NCBI RefSeq assembly: GCF_050436995.1
Contig: NC_134766.1
Coordinates: forward strand, 6,448,001 to 6,512,000
Reading direction: 5' to 3'
DNA: 64,000 nucleotides
From: Anticarsia gemmatalis
Taxonomy: Eukaryota; Arthropoda; Insecta; Lepidoptera; Erebidae
Below the pieces are notes generated by a model. That model was not told the origin of the DNA. It ran no database searches and was given only the letters and a program-made list of their open reading frames with translations. Positions 12,208 to 25,130 of the stretch are shown piece after piece. Both the position numbers and the translations under genes were made by a program. Position 1 is the stretch's first letter, and each line of letters starts with the position of its first letter.

Positions 12208-12213
12208 AATAAA
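12208..12213 (+). promoter_or_regulatory. Polyadenylation signal AATAAA
   Basis: Canonical hexamer 34 bases after the stop codon of the serine protease homologue, which would give a very short 3' UTR. Confidence 0.6.
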
Positions 12214-12382
12214 TTAATAGCAGAAGTATTTTTTCTTTATTTCTGATCCCGTACAGGTTGTTAAAGTAAATTGTAAGGCAAGGTAAGAAGAAAAGCAAAA
12301 TTGCCATAATCTTGTTAAAACAAAATTTAAGAGAGTTTTTTTATAGGAAGAAATCTGTAAAACATAATTCTATTCTAAATCA

Positions 12383-12410
12383 TACATAGTTAAACTAATT
12401 TAACTATGTA
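12383..12410. repeat. Perfect 12-bp inverted repeat, 4-base loop
   Basis: TACATAGTTAAA, CTAA, TTTAACTATGTA about 200 bases after the serine protease homologue stop codon; no T run follows, and a terminator role is not expected in an insect. Confidence 0.8.
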
Positions 12411-12539
12411 TCAATGTTATTCAACCTCATGAAAAATTTTATTAAAATATTATTGAGTACAAAATACAATATTAATACAAGTTTCTACTATGTAATGGAA
12501 ATAGATACGTTTTTTTGTTTTTAACTCAAAACCTTTGTG

Positions 12540-12668
12540 ATACGGAAATGGATAACTAATAATTCAATTGATTGCATGAGCGAGTTTGAGGTTTCTGAAG
12601 ACAAAGTCCAGGATAGAGAGAAGTGGAGGAGGAAGATTAGAAAGACAGACCCCACTACCATAATATAT
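12540..12668 (+). pseudogene. LINE ORF2 C-terminal fragment
   Basis: The open frame contains KVQDREKWRRKIRKTDPTT, resembling the extreme C terminus of RTE-like LINE polymerases (an 'xDRxxWRxxxRxxDP' ending). No catalytic part remains. It lies about 330 bases downstream of the serine protease homologue and is unrelated to it. Confidence 0.5.
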
Positions 12669-13558
12669 GGTATTCATAACATGGAAGAGAAAAAATTATT
12701 AAATTTACTTCTTTCCTATAGTTAATTTTCGGTAGTAAGCTCTTAAATAGTTCTAAGGCATTAAGCTTATATCAAAGGAGAAAATAAAATAATACGACGC
12801 AAACATAAACCTGAAACCTAGATTTGAAATGGACTTACTGATTTCGATAAATCTTAGTCACAAAAATAGTATTCAAATTACTGCGACACACTTACCTATT
12901 GGTCTATAAACTTTTTATAAAAGAATGAATAACTTGGTCTGACCACGTAAAGGTCAACGACCTCTAATCTCTGCGTGTTCTTATCACGAGTAAAAATATG
13001 GCCAATGAACATTTGACGCACAAACTTTTATGTTGCATACTCACGGAAACTATGGCGGGAATTTTATGAAGAATTTTAATGTAATCGTCGATTAATTAAA
13101 AATATGAGCTCTGAAATAATATTTCTACGTGATAAGGTAACGTTTCATAAAGTTTTATGTGTGTTGCGCATGTTTTTGTTAAAGTGGTCGCGTGAAGATT
13201 GTTTTCAAAATTTTGTTGCTAACAGTGGATTGAGTTGACTTTTAAGAAATTGACCGTAATCTTGCCTGCTAAATGTAGGTGTTTAAATTATTACAATTTG
13301 GTTATAATAATATTATTTTGCGTTACTACATGAAGTCTTTTTTTTAATTGGAAATGAATAACATAGCCCTATTTATGTTGAAATACTATTTATTTAAACT
13401 CAACTGCAACTGGTGGAAATTTGATAAGTCGCAAGTCATGATATCGCCAAGATGCTTGTATTTATACGCTACCATTATTATCAAAACAACATTAAAATGG
13501 TTTTATAAATAATTCATGAGAGCTTTCTTTAATTTTTATGAACTATATACATATATAC

Positions 13559-13650
13559 ACAAAATCACTCCTTTTCCCCATAGGGGTAAGCGGAGACATT
13601 AGAATAAATTGGATTTATTCTCTTAACAAAGAGCACAAAACCAAACCCAA
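13559..13650. repeat. Dispersed repeat ('ggggtaagcggaga' family)
   Basis: acacaaaatcactccttttccccataggggtaagcggagac is shared in diverged form with 40003-40130 and 60718-60860. Class unknown. Confidence 0.5.
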
Positions 13651-14021
13651 ACTACACTACGGACTACAGTCTTCCCACAAATCTTTTTAATACCTTCCAA
13701 ATAATAGTACATATTAACCGGCGGTAATGTGGTATCGTATTAGCATTGAGCACGGCTGGCTGCGCTTGGACAGTCGCCAAATGGCCAACGAGCGAATGTT
13801 TGACAATTAATCGTGTACCATCATTGAGCTGTGACTCTACGGGCGAGTTTGTTAACTTATCTTTATGAGGATATGAGGTGATCATGGAATATCATCTCGT
13901 ATATTATCAAATGTTATATTTGATGAAGGAAATGTGTAATTTAATGTTGTTACTAATAGTTGTCGGGTCAGAGTGATAGGAATTGCACTTATAGATTTTG
14001 GGACTCTTTTTTTACCAGGCT

Positions 14022-14090
14022 AACCCCTCCCTCATTTTGAGACCCTTGTCCAGCAGTGGGGCACGAATGGATATAATTAATTAATGGATT
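14022..14090 (+). mobile_element. LINE 3' end ('cccagcagtggga' family)
   Basis: Plus-sense copy: ctaacccctccctcatt, cttgtccagcagtgggg, then an attaattaatgg tail. RTE-like LINE/SINE 3' ends in Lepidoptera have this form (established pattern; exact family not determined). Confidence 0.65.
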
Positions 14091-14212
14091 AAGCACCCAT
14101 CTACGCCCTCGGTGGAGTGCAGAGCTATGTGAGACTCGCCCTCCAAAAGGGCGAGCATAAAAGTCTGGACCCTAACCTGGCTGGAGTCGTCTGGTACCTA
14201 GGTAAGCCATAA
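14088..14212 (+). mobile_element. Diverged 5S-type SINE or exon-like segment
   Basis: Starts ggattaagcacccatctacg and continues with a ccctccaaaagggcgagcataaaagtctggaccc block reminiscent of the type 1 tail. One frame is open for 35 codons and runs into a GTAAGC donor, but I see no usable acceptor; a repeat is the more likely reading. Confidence 0.4.
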
Positions 14213-15127
14213 CATTACTCTTAAATTTTTATGCCAAAAAGTTTCCGTTGTCCAATGCTCTTCGGACAACGTTCCTGGCATATCATTTCCTTGTATCCGT
14301 TTTGCGATGTAATAACTAGAAACATGGCACAAATTCAGTGCCTCTATAAATAAAAATAAACATATTGCCTTTTAAAAGTAAACAATCAAGGCTTTCACGA
14401 AAATATTTTCACAGCAGTATTTATTGTATAAATAGATAAATGCAATCAAATATTCACGAGTTGACTGAGTTATGGGCATATTAATAAAGGGCTTTAAGCG
14501 CGGGTCAACGAATTGGGTTAATGTTCATTGTTCACTAATTATTCAGTGTAGTGCTCTTTTCTGGTTATGTGCGCCTGGTAGTTTTGTGTAGAGCAGGTGC
14601 TTTGAATGTTTTAGTTATATTTTGTTTGTGAATATGATTAGCCAATTTTTTGTGTTTTATAAATTCACTTTATCACAAATCATTTATCTTCACCAATATT
14701 GGTTAGAACATTGGTATTATTTTCATCTAGTAAAAGCAAATTCAAAAATAGTACATTAATATTTGTATATTTTTTTTATTTCAAAATATGAAAAAAGCTT
14801 CGTATTAGTGTTACCAATGTAAATATAAAACTAGGAGGATGATCGCGTCAGGTCTTTATATAAACAGGTTAAATTTACTAAAACACGCGTATTTAAATAT
14901 AAAGTAAGCCGGCGAACAGTTCGCGATAATGCTAAGAACTTAAACTGTATATAATCGTTTGAAGAAGTTTCACGATTACCAAACTTGAAGCGTAATGTTT
15001 TAGTTTAACATTTGTTAATTCCAAGTTATCTTTTAGATTAGAATACCTTGTTTGAAGTAGGTTTTAGTTTAATCTTTAAAGAGTATAAGACTAAAATGTG
15101 GTTGTTGTTGTTGATTTGTTTTATTTA

Positions 15128-15362
15128 TCCTACTAATATTATAAATGCGAAAGTTTGTGAGAATGTATGTATGCATGTATGGATGTTTGTTACTCTTTCA
15201 CGCAAATACTACTCAACCGATTACAATGAAATTTGGTACTCGTATATAGGTAGCTGAAGACCCAGAATAACACATAGGCTACTTTTTATCCCGCAGTTCC
15301 CGAGGGATCAGGATTTACACGGGAAGGGTTTCCACGCGGACGAAATCGCGGGCGGCTTCTAG
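15128..15362 (+). mobile_element. Helitron-like element, second family
   Basis: Begins TCCTACTAATATTATAAATG after A, ends in a CGCG...CGCG hairpin and CTTCTAG before T. The body differs from the Lep1-like copies (ctctttcacgcaaatactac, gggaagggtttccacgcgga). Confidence 0.8.
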
Positions 15363-15428
15363 TTTTTCTTATTCTATACAGAAAATTCATGCCACCGCTA
15401 ACTATAAAACAATATTTAATCAAGCAAA

Positions 15429-15486
15429 ATATTATATATAATATATATATATATAATATATATATATTATATATATAATATAATAA
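15429..15486. repeat. AT-rich palindromic microsatellite
   Basis: Alternating TA with ATAATA interruptions, self-complementary over most of its length. Confidence 0.9.
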
Positions 15487-16498
15487 AAATAAAAAAGCTT
15501 TAGTAGTAAGTTGGTTATACCACATACTTTCTCAGCCCTTCAAGACATGAAGACGCTGACGCTAAGCTAAATACTAAATACTACTATTTAAGCAGGCATG
15601 CGGGATTGTGTTAGCATTGACTGCAAAATTCTTATTATATACCGTTATTTCTTATTATATACCGTTTAAAAACTGCAACTAGGTACTATAAGAGCTTTAC
15701 TTTATATACAAATTACTAAAAGCCATGCTTAAATTTTATTTGAACTAATGTACCTAAATAACAGTACCTACTGAAATTCCCAAAACCACTCTCATAATTT
15801 CCTTACAAGAGGAAAATTTATAATAACAAGGTTCTAAGAACAATTTATTCGAATGAGATTTATAATATAAGGGATTGACCCACATTACGAGTTTTCTTTC
15901 CCCTTTGAAACGAAATTGATGGCTCAACCCGTCTGTTTCATATTTGATGTAAATTTATAATTGACTTCTGGCATAAAAATGATGATATTTCTGGAGTCTA
16001 GAAAAATAACTTACCGAATATTAAGCGTATTTATTTATTCGTATTTCTTCTACATAAGTGCTTCTTTTCATAAGATCTTTTTATATCAGTTACCTAGTCC
16101 TCTTCTACGAAAAATATATATCCTAGATATTTACGAATAAATATTTTCAAACGAACTATTTCAAGCTTTTAAAGTGTCCTTTTTACTTTATAAAAGACTT
16201 CACAACAAAGAGCTATAAAACCAAGCTATAGTTGTTCTAGAAAGGTCCTTCGTAGTTGGTAGGTTACAGCAAATAGCGAACGACGCGCGCTAATGGCCGT
16301 GCTGACACAAAATCGATACTCTTTCAATTGTTATTCAAAAGACTTACAAGACGTTCACTTCCTGGAATACTTTAGAGCGATGAAAAGCTGAACTTTGAAG
16401 GAATAGTGCTGCTTTTTGTTTGCCCGTAGAGGAACTTTAAAAGTCAGATTCGGTAGTTTTCTATTAAGATAACAGTAATTTCTAAGTTTGACACTAGC

Positions 16499-16616
16499 TC
16501 CCGGTTTCGGAGGTACATTAAACGATAGTTTATCTATTCAATAGCGTCAAAACTCATACAAAAAAGGCTATTGAATAGATAAACTACCGCTAAATGTACT
16601 CAGAAACCGGGGGTAG
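16499..16616. mobile_element. Foldback MITE, about 118 bp
   Basis: Two arms of about 46 bp, from CCCGGTTTC...AGTTTATCTATTCAATAGC to its inverse, surround a short loop. Arms are nearly identical over the inner 22 bases. Confidence 0.8.
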
Positions 16617-16659
16617 GTTGCATACTAATAATAATCGAGGCCGATTGCCAGCTGTGTAA

Positions 16660-16835
16660 ACGGTCAATGGGTTAAGCAACACTTGACACGGTAATTGCAA
16701 GGATTCAGGACATTGGTCTTCGTGCTTCAGAGAGCACGTAAAAAATCGGTCTATATTGTTGCTACTAAAAGCCATGTCAAAGGCATATTGGACAGCTTAG
16801 GTCGACCACTACCTAGACGAAAAAAGTTAGTAGTA
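16660..16835 (+). mobile_element. 5S rRNA-derived SINE, type 1, degraded head
   Basis: Shares gggttaagcaacacttg and the cgtgcttcagagagcacgtaaaaaatcgg ... agccatgtcaaagg tail with 2745-2972; box C is missing. Confidence 0.7.
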
Positions 16836-17034
16836 GTTAGTAGTAATTTTCTGTATTTAATCATAATTTTAATGGTAAGAGATTTTTTATCCTACGCCAA
16901 ACGTTCCTGCGAAAATCCTACGACTGACTTTGCAAAACATTTGTGACCTTATGTGCTGACTTCCTTGTATCCCTGTAACTTATCTAAACAGTTGTTGAAA
17001 GTTATACAAACTTCTACGCACACACTCATCGTGG

Positions 17035-17115
17035 TTCAGTGACTTGGGATCCCTTCAAGAACTTGTAACAACTCTCAGACTGTCATACTGACATGGTTTC
17101 CTCGAGATGATTTGG
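17035..17115 (-). mobile_element. LINE fragment, internal part of the same family
   Basis: cccttcaagaacttgtaac, aactctcagactgtcatact and tttcctcgagatg match the distal part of the copy at 55897-56110. Confidence 0.5.
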
Positions 17116-17138
17116 TTTTCTTTTAATATTATAGCTAA

Positions 17139-17430
17139 CTAGCTTATACTGGCTTACCCGGGGGCTCTCATATTATAAACTTTGGGTAAAAAATACATTG
17201 AATTAAAAAATCTTGCTAATATGTGCTTTTCTGACGTTTTAGCTACAGTAAAGTAAAAAAAAAATGCATAAAAAAGCAACAAGCATCCTTAAGAGCATTT
17301 ATAATACTGGGTTTTGCATGTGGCTTTGTACCATATTTTTACCAAAATCCGTTCAGTCGTTTTTGCGTGAAAGAATAACAAAGACATATCCATGCTCACA
17401 AAATTTTGCATTTATAAATAACATCAGTAA
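17139..17430 (-). mobile_element. Helitron-like element, related to the second family
   Basis: On the minus strand the start is a decayed AT-rich terminus followed by AAATGCAAAATTTTGTGAG and ttctttcacgcaaaaacgac; the end is AAGCTAG|T. The middle differs from the other two copies. Confidence 0.6.
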
Positions 17431-17887
17431 TAATATATGAATTCCTTCTAAAAAAATATATAGTAGTAGTAAAAGGTAAGAACCAGATTCGTCATTAGCC
17501 TACATAAAGGTTGACTGAAATTCACTAGATTTACAATTGAGGTTTATAGTAATTAACTGCATCTCACAATAGAACAGCAAGTAATTCCCACACGCGATAA
17601 ACTTCAAGCCACAATGGCGTCTTTATCGAGCCTTTGAAAGCAAATGACTAAGTTGGACAGATAATTTACTGTTCTGCTTATCTCTCCAGTTCGCTGTTTA
17701 TGTTGTATAAGTATTGGAGATTAGAAGAAACTTGTAAAGAAATGTACAGATTATGGAGTCCTGTTTTTATATAACAGTAATTTGTTCTCAAACTTTATTT
17801 TTGCTTAAAGATTTGCTCTAATCTTTCGTTTGGTTTCATTAGTTAGACATATTTTTTATTTTATTACAGACATTTTTCTTTACGTTC

Positions 17888-18112
17888 TGCGGCCAATCTG
17901 TGGGTTAAGCAAACCTTGGCGCGGTTATTCCATATATGGGAGACGGCAAAGTGGTATTTGAACTGAGCGTCTCCTCGCTTTGGAGGACACGTTAAAAGCT
18001 GGTCCCGGTTGTTGTCAATTAAGATAACAGTCATCAAGCCACGTCGAAGGTCTTCGGGCGGCGTGAACAACTTCGACTAGTTAGACCACTAACCATACGA
18101 TAAGAAGAAGTT
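17888..18112 (+). mobile_element. 5S rRNA-derived SINE, type 1
   Basis: gggttaagcaaaccttggcg, cggttattcc, atgggagacggc head and the full tail to accatacgataagaagaag; the best-preserved copy with 2745-2972. Confidence 0.8.
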
Positions 18113-18605
18113 TACTTATGACTTATCTGCAGTCTCCTTTTACGTCAAATGTTACAGGATCCAAAAACCAAGGCCATGGTCGAAATAAAAATACACAACG
18201 TAATTTCCCATCCATACAAATTACGCCCAAGAGAGACCGTGTCTATAATTTTAATAGCGTTACAATTCCAATCGTAATCCCTAATTATGCCATGGGATTT
18301 GATTGGCTTACAAACGGAATTAAAACTTAATTAACATTCAAACGACGAACAAAATACGTTTTGATGAAACTCGATTATAATGAAAACTTTTGTATATTGT
18401 ATAACGATTGAACGAACAATGATGAAGTCTTCATAAAAGTTCATCAAAATTCTGTGTTTAGGGTGGTTTAGATCAGGGACTTTTCAAAGCTATTGAAAAA
18501 ATATGTCACACTCATGATAGCATTTTAAATCATACTATTACTTTATATATTTTATTTTTAAGCAGAAAATCAACTCAAAGTTATACCATTTAATAAATAT
18601 AAATA

Positions 18606-18715
18606 AATTCAATTCATAAATGTCCCACTGCTGGGCAAAGGTCTCCTGCCGTAACGAGGAGGGGAGAGCCTTGAGTCCACCAATCTGACCAACTGCAGGT
18701 TGGGTTCCTCAACCA
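18606..18715 (-). mobile_element. LINE 3' end, 'cccagcagtggga' family
   Basis: Plus strand shows tgtcccactgctgggcaaagg, ctcctgccgtaacgagg and ccttgagtccacca; the sense strand is minus. Confidence 0.7.
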
Positions 18716-19227
18716 TTTAATTTTGTTCCTCTAAACCATTTAGAAGACAAAAATACATTACATTCTTAAATAATGTTTATGTTGAAACACACATAAGGAA
18801 ATACTATATACTTATAATTCCGGATCGAGTAAATTTTAAAAGAAGTTATGACCATTTTTGACTAACTTATTCGCTTCTCTGCCTATCTCTTATAAAGCAC
18901 CTAGTTACTGAAACACTTTCTCCCGGACTAATTAACACTTTCTAAGAAAGCACTAGTCAAAATCTTTCCAAATTAAATCCTTGTACAATTCTTCAACAAA
19001 TCGAAATTAACTCGACAGCTGTTTCAGTTGATGTTTTCCTGGTACCTGACTGGCGTTCGTAATGTCTTAAAGACTGTAATGTCTTTAATTATGTAAATTA
19101 CTTCCAGTTAGACAATAGAGGAAGACTTATTGGCTGTTTTACGATGGCGATTATCAATTGATGAAAGGAAATAAAAGATGAGATGTAGCGTAATTATAAA
19201 CCATCATAATATTGCATCAGTTACTCG

Positions 19228-19392
19228 ATTCTCTACCACTATCGACTACCGACAACAAGCTAGCAGTCCAAAAATGTTGTATGTCAATCGGTTCAGCGCC
19301 TCTAGCGGGCGTCGTAGAAACTATTTTTGCAGTAAATTTTAAATGTCAAACTCTCGATACTCGAAAGTACCAACTGTAGAAAATCGTGTTAC
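19228..19392 (+). repeat. Dispersed repeat X, copy 1
   Basis: ctctaccactatcgactacc, gcgcctctagcggg, gtagaaactattttt, attttaaatgtcaaactctc and gatactcgaaagtacc occur in the same order, inverted, at 41708-41875. Confidence 0.65.
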
Positions 19393-22300
19393 AGTACTCG
19401 TGAGTTACGGTTGCTAATCGGCCCAGCCGGGCGATAGAATTGAATATATGTAAGTTAATGTTCGGGAAAAATGCCTTCGACATCGGTGTCCTTGAAAGAA
19501 AACCGAATTATGTCGGGCTCGAAGGAACTATCCAATCGGCATAAACCGAACAAGTGCAGTTATTGCTTTGAGTCCGTTTTGTTGTTCTATAACTAGTGTT
19601 GAACCAACTATGCCGGCCCATGTATATACACATATTAGAGCAAGCATTATGTTTATTCCACTAAGTATACATATATAAAGTCATCTGCGTATTATATCGC
19701 AATAATATTCCAAACTCACAAGTCGATTTCATTTAAAATATTTTAATAATATACAAGTAGCTGCAACGCGAACATATACATAAATGAAAACAAATACATT
19801 TTCACACGCATCTACATATTTATTATACAAACTCAAAAACGGTTCCTACAATAAACCCAAAATGGATCGTAAAAAGCTTGTCCGTTGCAAATCCCTAGCT
19901 TGGCGACCCTAGTCAATATGGCTACTACAATCTCAACATAAGGATGAAATTACTCACTATGCAAATGAGGATTCCCGCGGGTACCGGGTTCGAATCTCGA
20001 GTATTAGATATTCAATATAGTGGATCGACTTAGTATTGAAACGGGTAAACGATGGTGAATGGGTAAATGGGTAATAAGGGTATAGGGAGGGTTAATGCAT
20101 CAATCTCGAGATTGGGTTAAGGCTGTTTTTGTATGGATCTATTTTGTTTTGAAAATCTCTTGTGTCTTTAGGATGAGAATCCTGCATAATGCGGTCTATT
20201 TTTAGTAAAGTCGAAAGTATATTTCTGGCACTACGTCCATTTATTTTATAATCAACACGCACATAATTAAATGTGTTCAAGAGACGCAAAGACATGATAT
20301 TTAGTAAATGATCTACTAATCTATTCCACATAATATTTAAGCTTGTATAAAAGTAAGCTTTATGTGAAAACTGTTTTAAGTGTTTGATAAATTAAACAGA
20401 CGTTTCATAATATTATAAAATTGCATGAGTTTAATGTGTAATGGTAAATGCATGACAAGCTTACATTTAGGCTTATTCTTGCGTTTTTTAAATGAATAAG
20501 TGTGGCTTTTAGTATAATTTTCAATGTAAGACCCTTTTTAAAATCAAATATCGTTCATAAACGTCTAAAATTACCTAAAACCACTTAAAATGTACTCGAA
20601 AATTATTCCAAAGTCAAATGCGTTATAATGAAAGTTATCGCTAGCATTATATTGATAAAATATTTGAATTTAATGACTTTTCATCGATATGAAGTCACGA
20701 TTAACGCTAAGTCTGCAAAGTCTTTAGTTTGACTTAGACTACGTTTGTGTGATAGGGTTAAAAATCTCTGAAATTATAGATTACACTTCTGAAATTACTG
20801 GACCAAAAGTATGCCACCAAATACGCTTAGTAAGTTTATCGTAGAATTTAAGGCCTAATTTTAGTTTTGATTTCCTAAAACTAAAACCAAAAGGTGCCAC
20901 TTTCTGAGATATTCATTTTCATTTCATATAAACACGCATTTTATCCTGCAGTGCTTAACGTGCAAGTTACACGTCGTTGTTGCAGGTTAATTCAAAATCA
21001 AATAAAAAAATAGTGTTAGCGTTAATTTCCCTATTTCCTTATTTATTACGTAAAAGTATATAAGATTAGCAAACCTCGAGAAAATTGCAAACATTCTCTT
21101 TTACGAAAATGTTGATTAAAAGAGATGTAAGCTTTGAAAATTCGCGTTATAATACCATTAGATCACTTAAACTGTTATCAAACGTTACATAAACTCATCT
21201 TGAGTGATTAAAATAAATACGTTATTAAGAATGTTGTAAGGAGGCACGAAGTCGGTGCTAGGCTGTATATCAACGTCTGCCTAGTTTCAGAGATTAAACC
21301 TTCAGACATGCGTACACTGACATACTCTGAGATAAAAGCCTTACAATGGACAGGTTATAAACAGTAGTATAAGTTTTGTTAAATATCTTTGTTATCTTTG
21401 TAGGTTATCACCAATTCTTCGAGTTAATTATTTATTTATTTACTTAAGGCGCTTCCATGCTATGTTATTTTAAGCTAGGTACATTGCAAGACTTTTTATT
21501 CTTAACATCTAACTTTATACTAATATTATTATTATAGAATAAATGATGACCTTAGTAGAAAATAAAAACATGTACGTACCTATTAAGAGAAACTTAGTTC
21601 GAATAATAAAACATGTGACTTGAAGCGCTGTTAGTAATGTAAAATCAGAGACATGAAGTAAGGTAACGGACATATCTGTGTGCTGGATTAGACAAAAATA
21701 TTTTGTAAAATGATACGGTAATTTTATTTCTACATGGTGTCACTGACAATGACACATAATTATGTAGATTTCAAGAATTTATAACATCCTTCTTTTGGAA
21801 TAAATTGGTGTCTTCACATTCACAACCTGTGAATCTGAAAAGAACATCAGAATTTCCAGCAAAAAATTAAAGCAAAATATTAAATACTGTCGCAAGTTGT
21901 ACTCGAAATTATCAAATGTTAGTTTTGGTACTATAGTAACTACTTTCCTATGTTGTTCGCAACTGTACTTCTGTCATTTCCCTATCAAAAGTAATTTCCG
22001 TTGCTCAGTCGCGTTTGGTGAGAGTGAAACAGCGTTATACCATTAACGCACTTAGCACATAGGATAACCATATTTTATTCTGTTTCCCACACATCCACGC
22101 ACATCTACGCACATCTACACGTCTTGCTAAAAGGATGAGGACTCAAGATTTGGATGCTATTAAGAAAATAGGCGTTGAGGGTTTCTTAAAGGATTGTTTA
22201 AATGGTTTGTCTTGATTGTTTTACTATTATCGTTTAAAGTATAAAACTTTATATTTTTTCAAGATTGATGACATGATCTATTAGTCTTAAACGTAAACTA

Positions 22301-24780
22301 TTTTTAATAATGGCATGATAACATATTCAATAACTTGAGACAGAAGGTCCTTTAAGTGGAGACTAAATCGATTAATCGACTTGGTATTCTATAGATCTCA
22401 CAACTTTTTATGGCAAAGAGACTGAGCTGCGAAACTTGGGGTTTTTACAGAATGTTTTGATGGCATGTAACTTATCGGGGAGAACTCGAATAAAAAGTTC
22501 CGAATTCGAGTCCCTTTAAAGACAAGTAAAACATCTGATGCAAAAATTCGTCCTTTTGTTAACTGCCAAAAGTGATTATCCCTTGTGGTTAAATGCGTGA
22601 AGTTATTATAAAGTGTTGATAGCTGTTCTTTATTGCATTGGTACGACAAACAGCAGCGCAGTAATTAAATCCGGTGATAAATTGCAATTACAAATACCTG
22701 CATGTAACTCATTGCCATTATTCATCGTTAGGGTTGCCGAGACGTTTGATATTTGAACTGAGTATTACAAACTGACGCAAGTTTGTTTAGGTCCAAAGCT
22801 TAGTTAGTGATGTCAATGGATATATTTTATTGCCTTTGGAATAAACGACTTATAGTAATAAGTACTCTGTTATCTTCCATGATCCCTAAAAATGATTACA
22901 AAAATAATTTCGGCTTTACTTTGCTTATTCAACATCCCTGATTAATTGTCGTAATTCGAATTGTGAAATGTCGAAATAATGTAAATTATGGTATTATTTT
23001 TTACGGAACTAGGGAGTAGGCATGAAAAATACACACGACAAGAATATTTTTCTTCGTTCGGCACAGCAAATCTTATCGTATATTCCAGATCAACTTCATT
23101 TTAAATTAAACCTGTCAACATTGAAAATCTTTGCCATCCCTAGCGATGTAGCATGGTTTGCGGAAATTAATAATATCCCACGTTATGTTTAGCTTGCAAT
23201 GTATTGTGCGAGATTAATAACAGATTTCACTTAAACCTGTCATATATTACATTTATTGCGTTGTTTTTCTACAATTTGCTTTGAGAATTACATAAACGAC
23301 TGAAATGTTTGTTTCGTTTTCGTTATGATATTCATGAGATGTTGTTTATAACTTTTTGTACAATCCTTTCTGATTTCGTATAATATCACTCACTGTAGTG
23401 TTATATAATAATTGCAAAAAAATGGAGTCCCCACTATTTGTGTAAGTAAGACAACTTGCTTACCTACCTCGAGTAACTTTTGTGAAAAACATAAAAGTCC
23501 CCACAAGACCACTATATTGTCATGACAATAGATAATGTAAAGCAATAAAAAACGACAAAACCACAACGTAGAACTTATCCACCGCTACCAGGCGCACATA
23601 ACCGCGAAGCGATAGTAAACAGAGGTGGATAAAGATTTATTCGAATACGTGCCCCAGCCGCGACGGATTTACGAAAAACCTCTTACGGCCGCGTGACATC
23701 CTGGTGTTCGGGAAAACTATTTCCCAAGGTATAAGGGCTAAATCCCTTCGCGATTTTTTATTTATGTGATCTTGCGTGACGCGAGGGTTGGTAGGGCTAA
23801 TTGGTAGTTGAATAGAATTAAATAGAAAAGCTTTATATTAGTTTTTAACATTTTTGGCTTTTCTTATTTAACTTTAAGCGTACTTTTTACGAACATAAGA
23901 CTTTTCTGTAAAGTTCTACAAACACGCCAACGCGAGTAACCAGTTGAAGACTCATTTGCCAAACATAATTATTTATTGCCAGCAACAATGTAGCAATACT
24001 GCAATAACCTGTTGCAAAATAGTTATTACGAGTCAGTTATAATGTGCAAGCTCTATCAACGCATAGCCGAAGAAGCTAAATATTCCTATCATTTTGTCCC
24101 TTACTTTACGGCTTGGGGTGACACACTTCCAATAGAACTTTTTGTAAAACAATATTAACTGAGATCAAACAATACGACCCAAATGAAGTTGATGACCGGG
24201 ACATTTCAAAATGACCAGTCGGAGCTTGCTTTTGATAGACTGATTTGGAAAGAAGCAAAAAGACCTTTGCTTGGCAGTGGAACATTTGAACAGGCTTAGC
24301 AAACAAAACCTGCTGCGGAAAATAATATACTTTCGACTGTTAGTAAATATAGGAAGGCAAATACTGAGATAAAAATCTAGAAAAGGATACTCAATTTCAA
24401 TTACTTAAACTTTCCATGTTCCTAAATTAAAGAAAGAATAAGAACCACTTCCTAAATATTTGCAAACTCATTCCCAAAAGTCAACTTATCTAGCAAATGT
24501 GACTTTGTTTGTAAGTTTGTTTGCTAAACCAAATCCCGTATTCGGTTAAAATACGCAGTGTATGTGGGCGGAACTTTGTACAAAACTTCAGAACACAGTT
24601 AGAAGAAACAGCATTAAGTAATTGTACTTATGTAAAACTTTTGTTTGTATGCAACAAGTAATTTCGCGTGACACGCTAACTTATGTGACAGAGTTTAAAA
24701 GGTTTTGTGGGGGCCCTTATGTGATGGTTTTGTTTATGTGACGTCACATCTGGTTGGTTAGACAAACCATTGTAAGCATA
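19393..24780. other. Intergenic or intronic stretch, nothing recognised
   Basis: A partial box B-like GGGTTCGAATCTC near 19987 may be a SINE remnant. A GC-richer island at 23580-23760 has no open frame with splice sites. Confidence 0.45.
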
Positions 24781-25130
24781 AATAAAAAAATAAATTTACC
24801 CATTATTGCCCCACTGCTGGGCAAGGATCTCCTCCCGTACTCTATACTAATATTATAAAGTTGAAGAGTTTGTTTGTTTGTTTGTTTGTTTGAACGCGCT
24901 AATCTCAGGAACTCCTGGTCCGATTTGAAAAATTCTTTCAGTGTTAGATAGTCCATTTATTGAGGAAGGTTATAGGCTATATATCACCACGCTACTACCA
25001 ATAGGAGCAGAGAACCAGTGAAAAATGTCACGTCACTTATGTGACGCAAGCGAAGTTGCGCGGGTCAGCTAGTGAGAGATAAAACTGAGGCCTTGAGTCC
25101 ACCACGCCGGCCAAGTGCGGGTTGAAGCAT
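24781..25130 (-). mobile_element. LINE 3' end, 'cccagcagtggga' family, interrupted by a Helitron
   Basis: Left half 24781-24840 (ccactgctgggcaaggatct) and right half 25073-25130 (ggccttgagtccaccacgcc) are one element with the Helitron 24841-25072 between them. Confidence 0.8.
24841..25072 (+). mobile_element. Helitron, Lep1-like, inserted inside a LINE 3' end
   Basis: Complete TC...CTAG copy with terminal hairpin. Both flanks belong to the 'cccactgctgggcaa' LINE family; the host element resumes with gagag...ccttgagtccacc. The 5' flanking base is C rather than the usual A. Confidence 0.9.

Noticed and set aside
15286..15525. 79-codon minus-strand frame rich in Ile and Tyr
   Set aside because: Formed by the AT microsatellite and a Helitron end.
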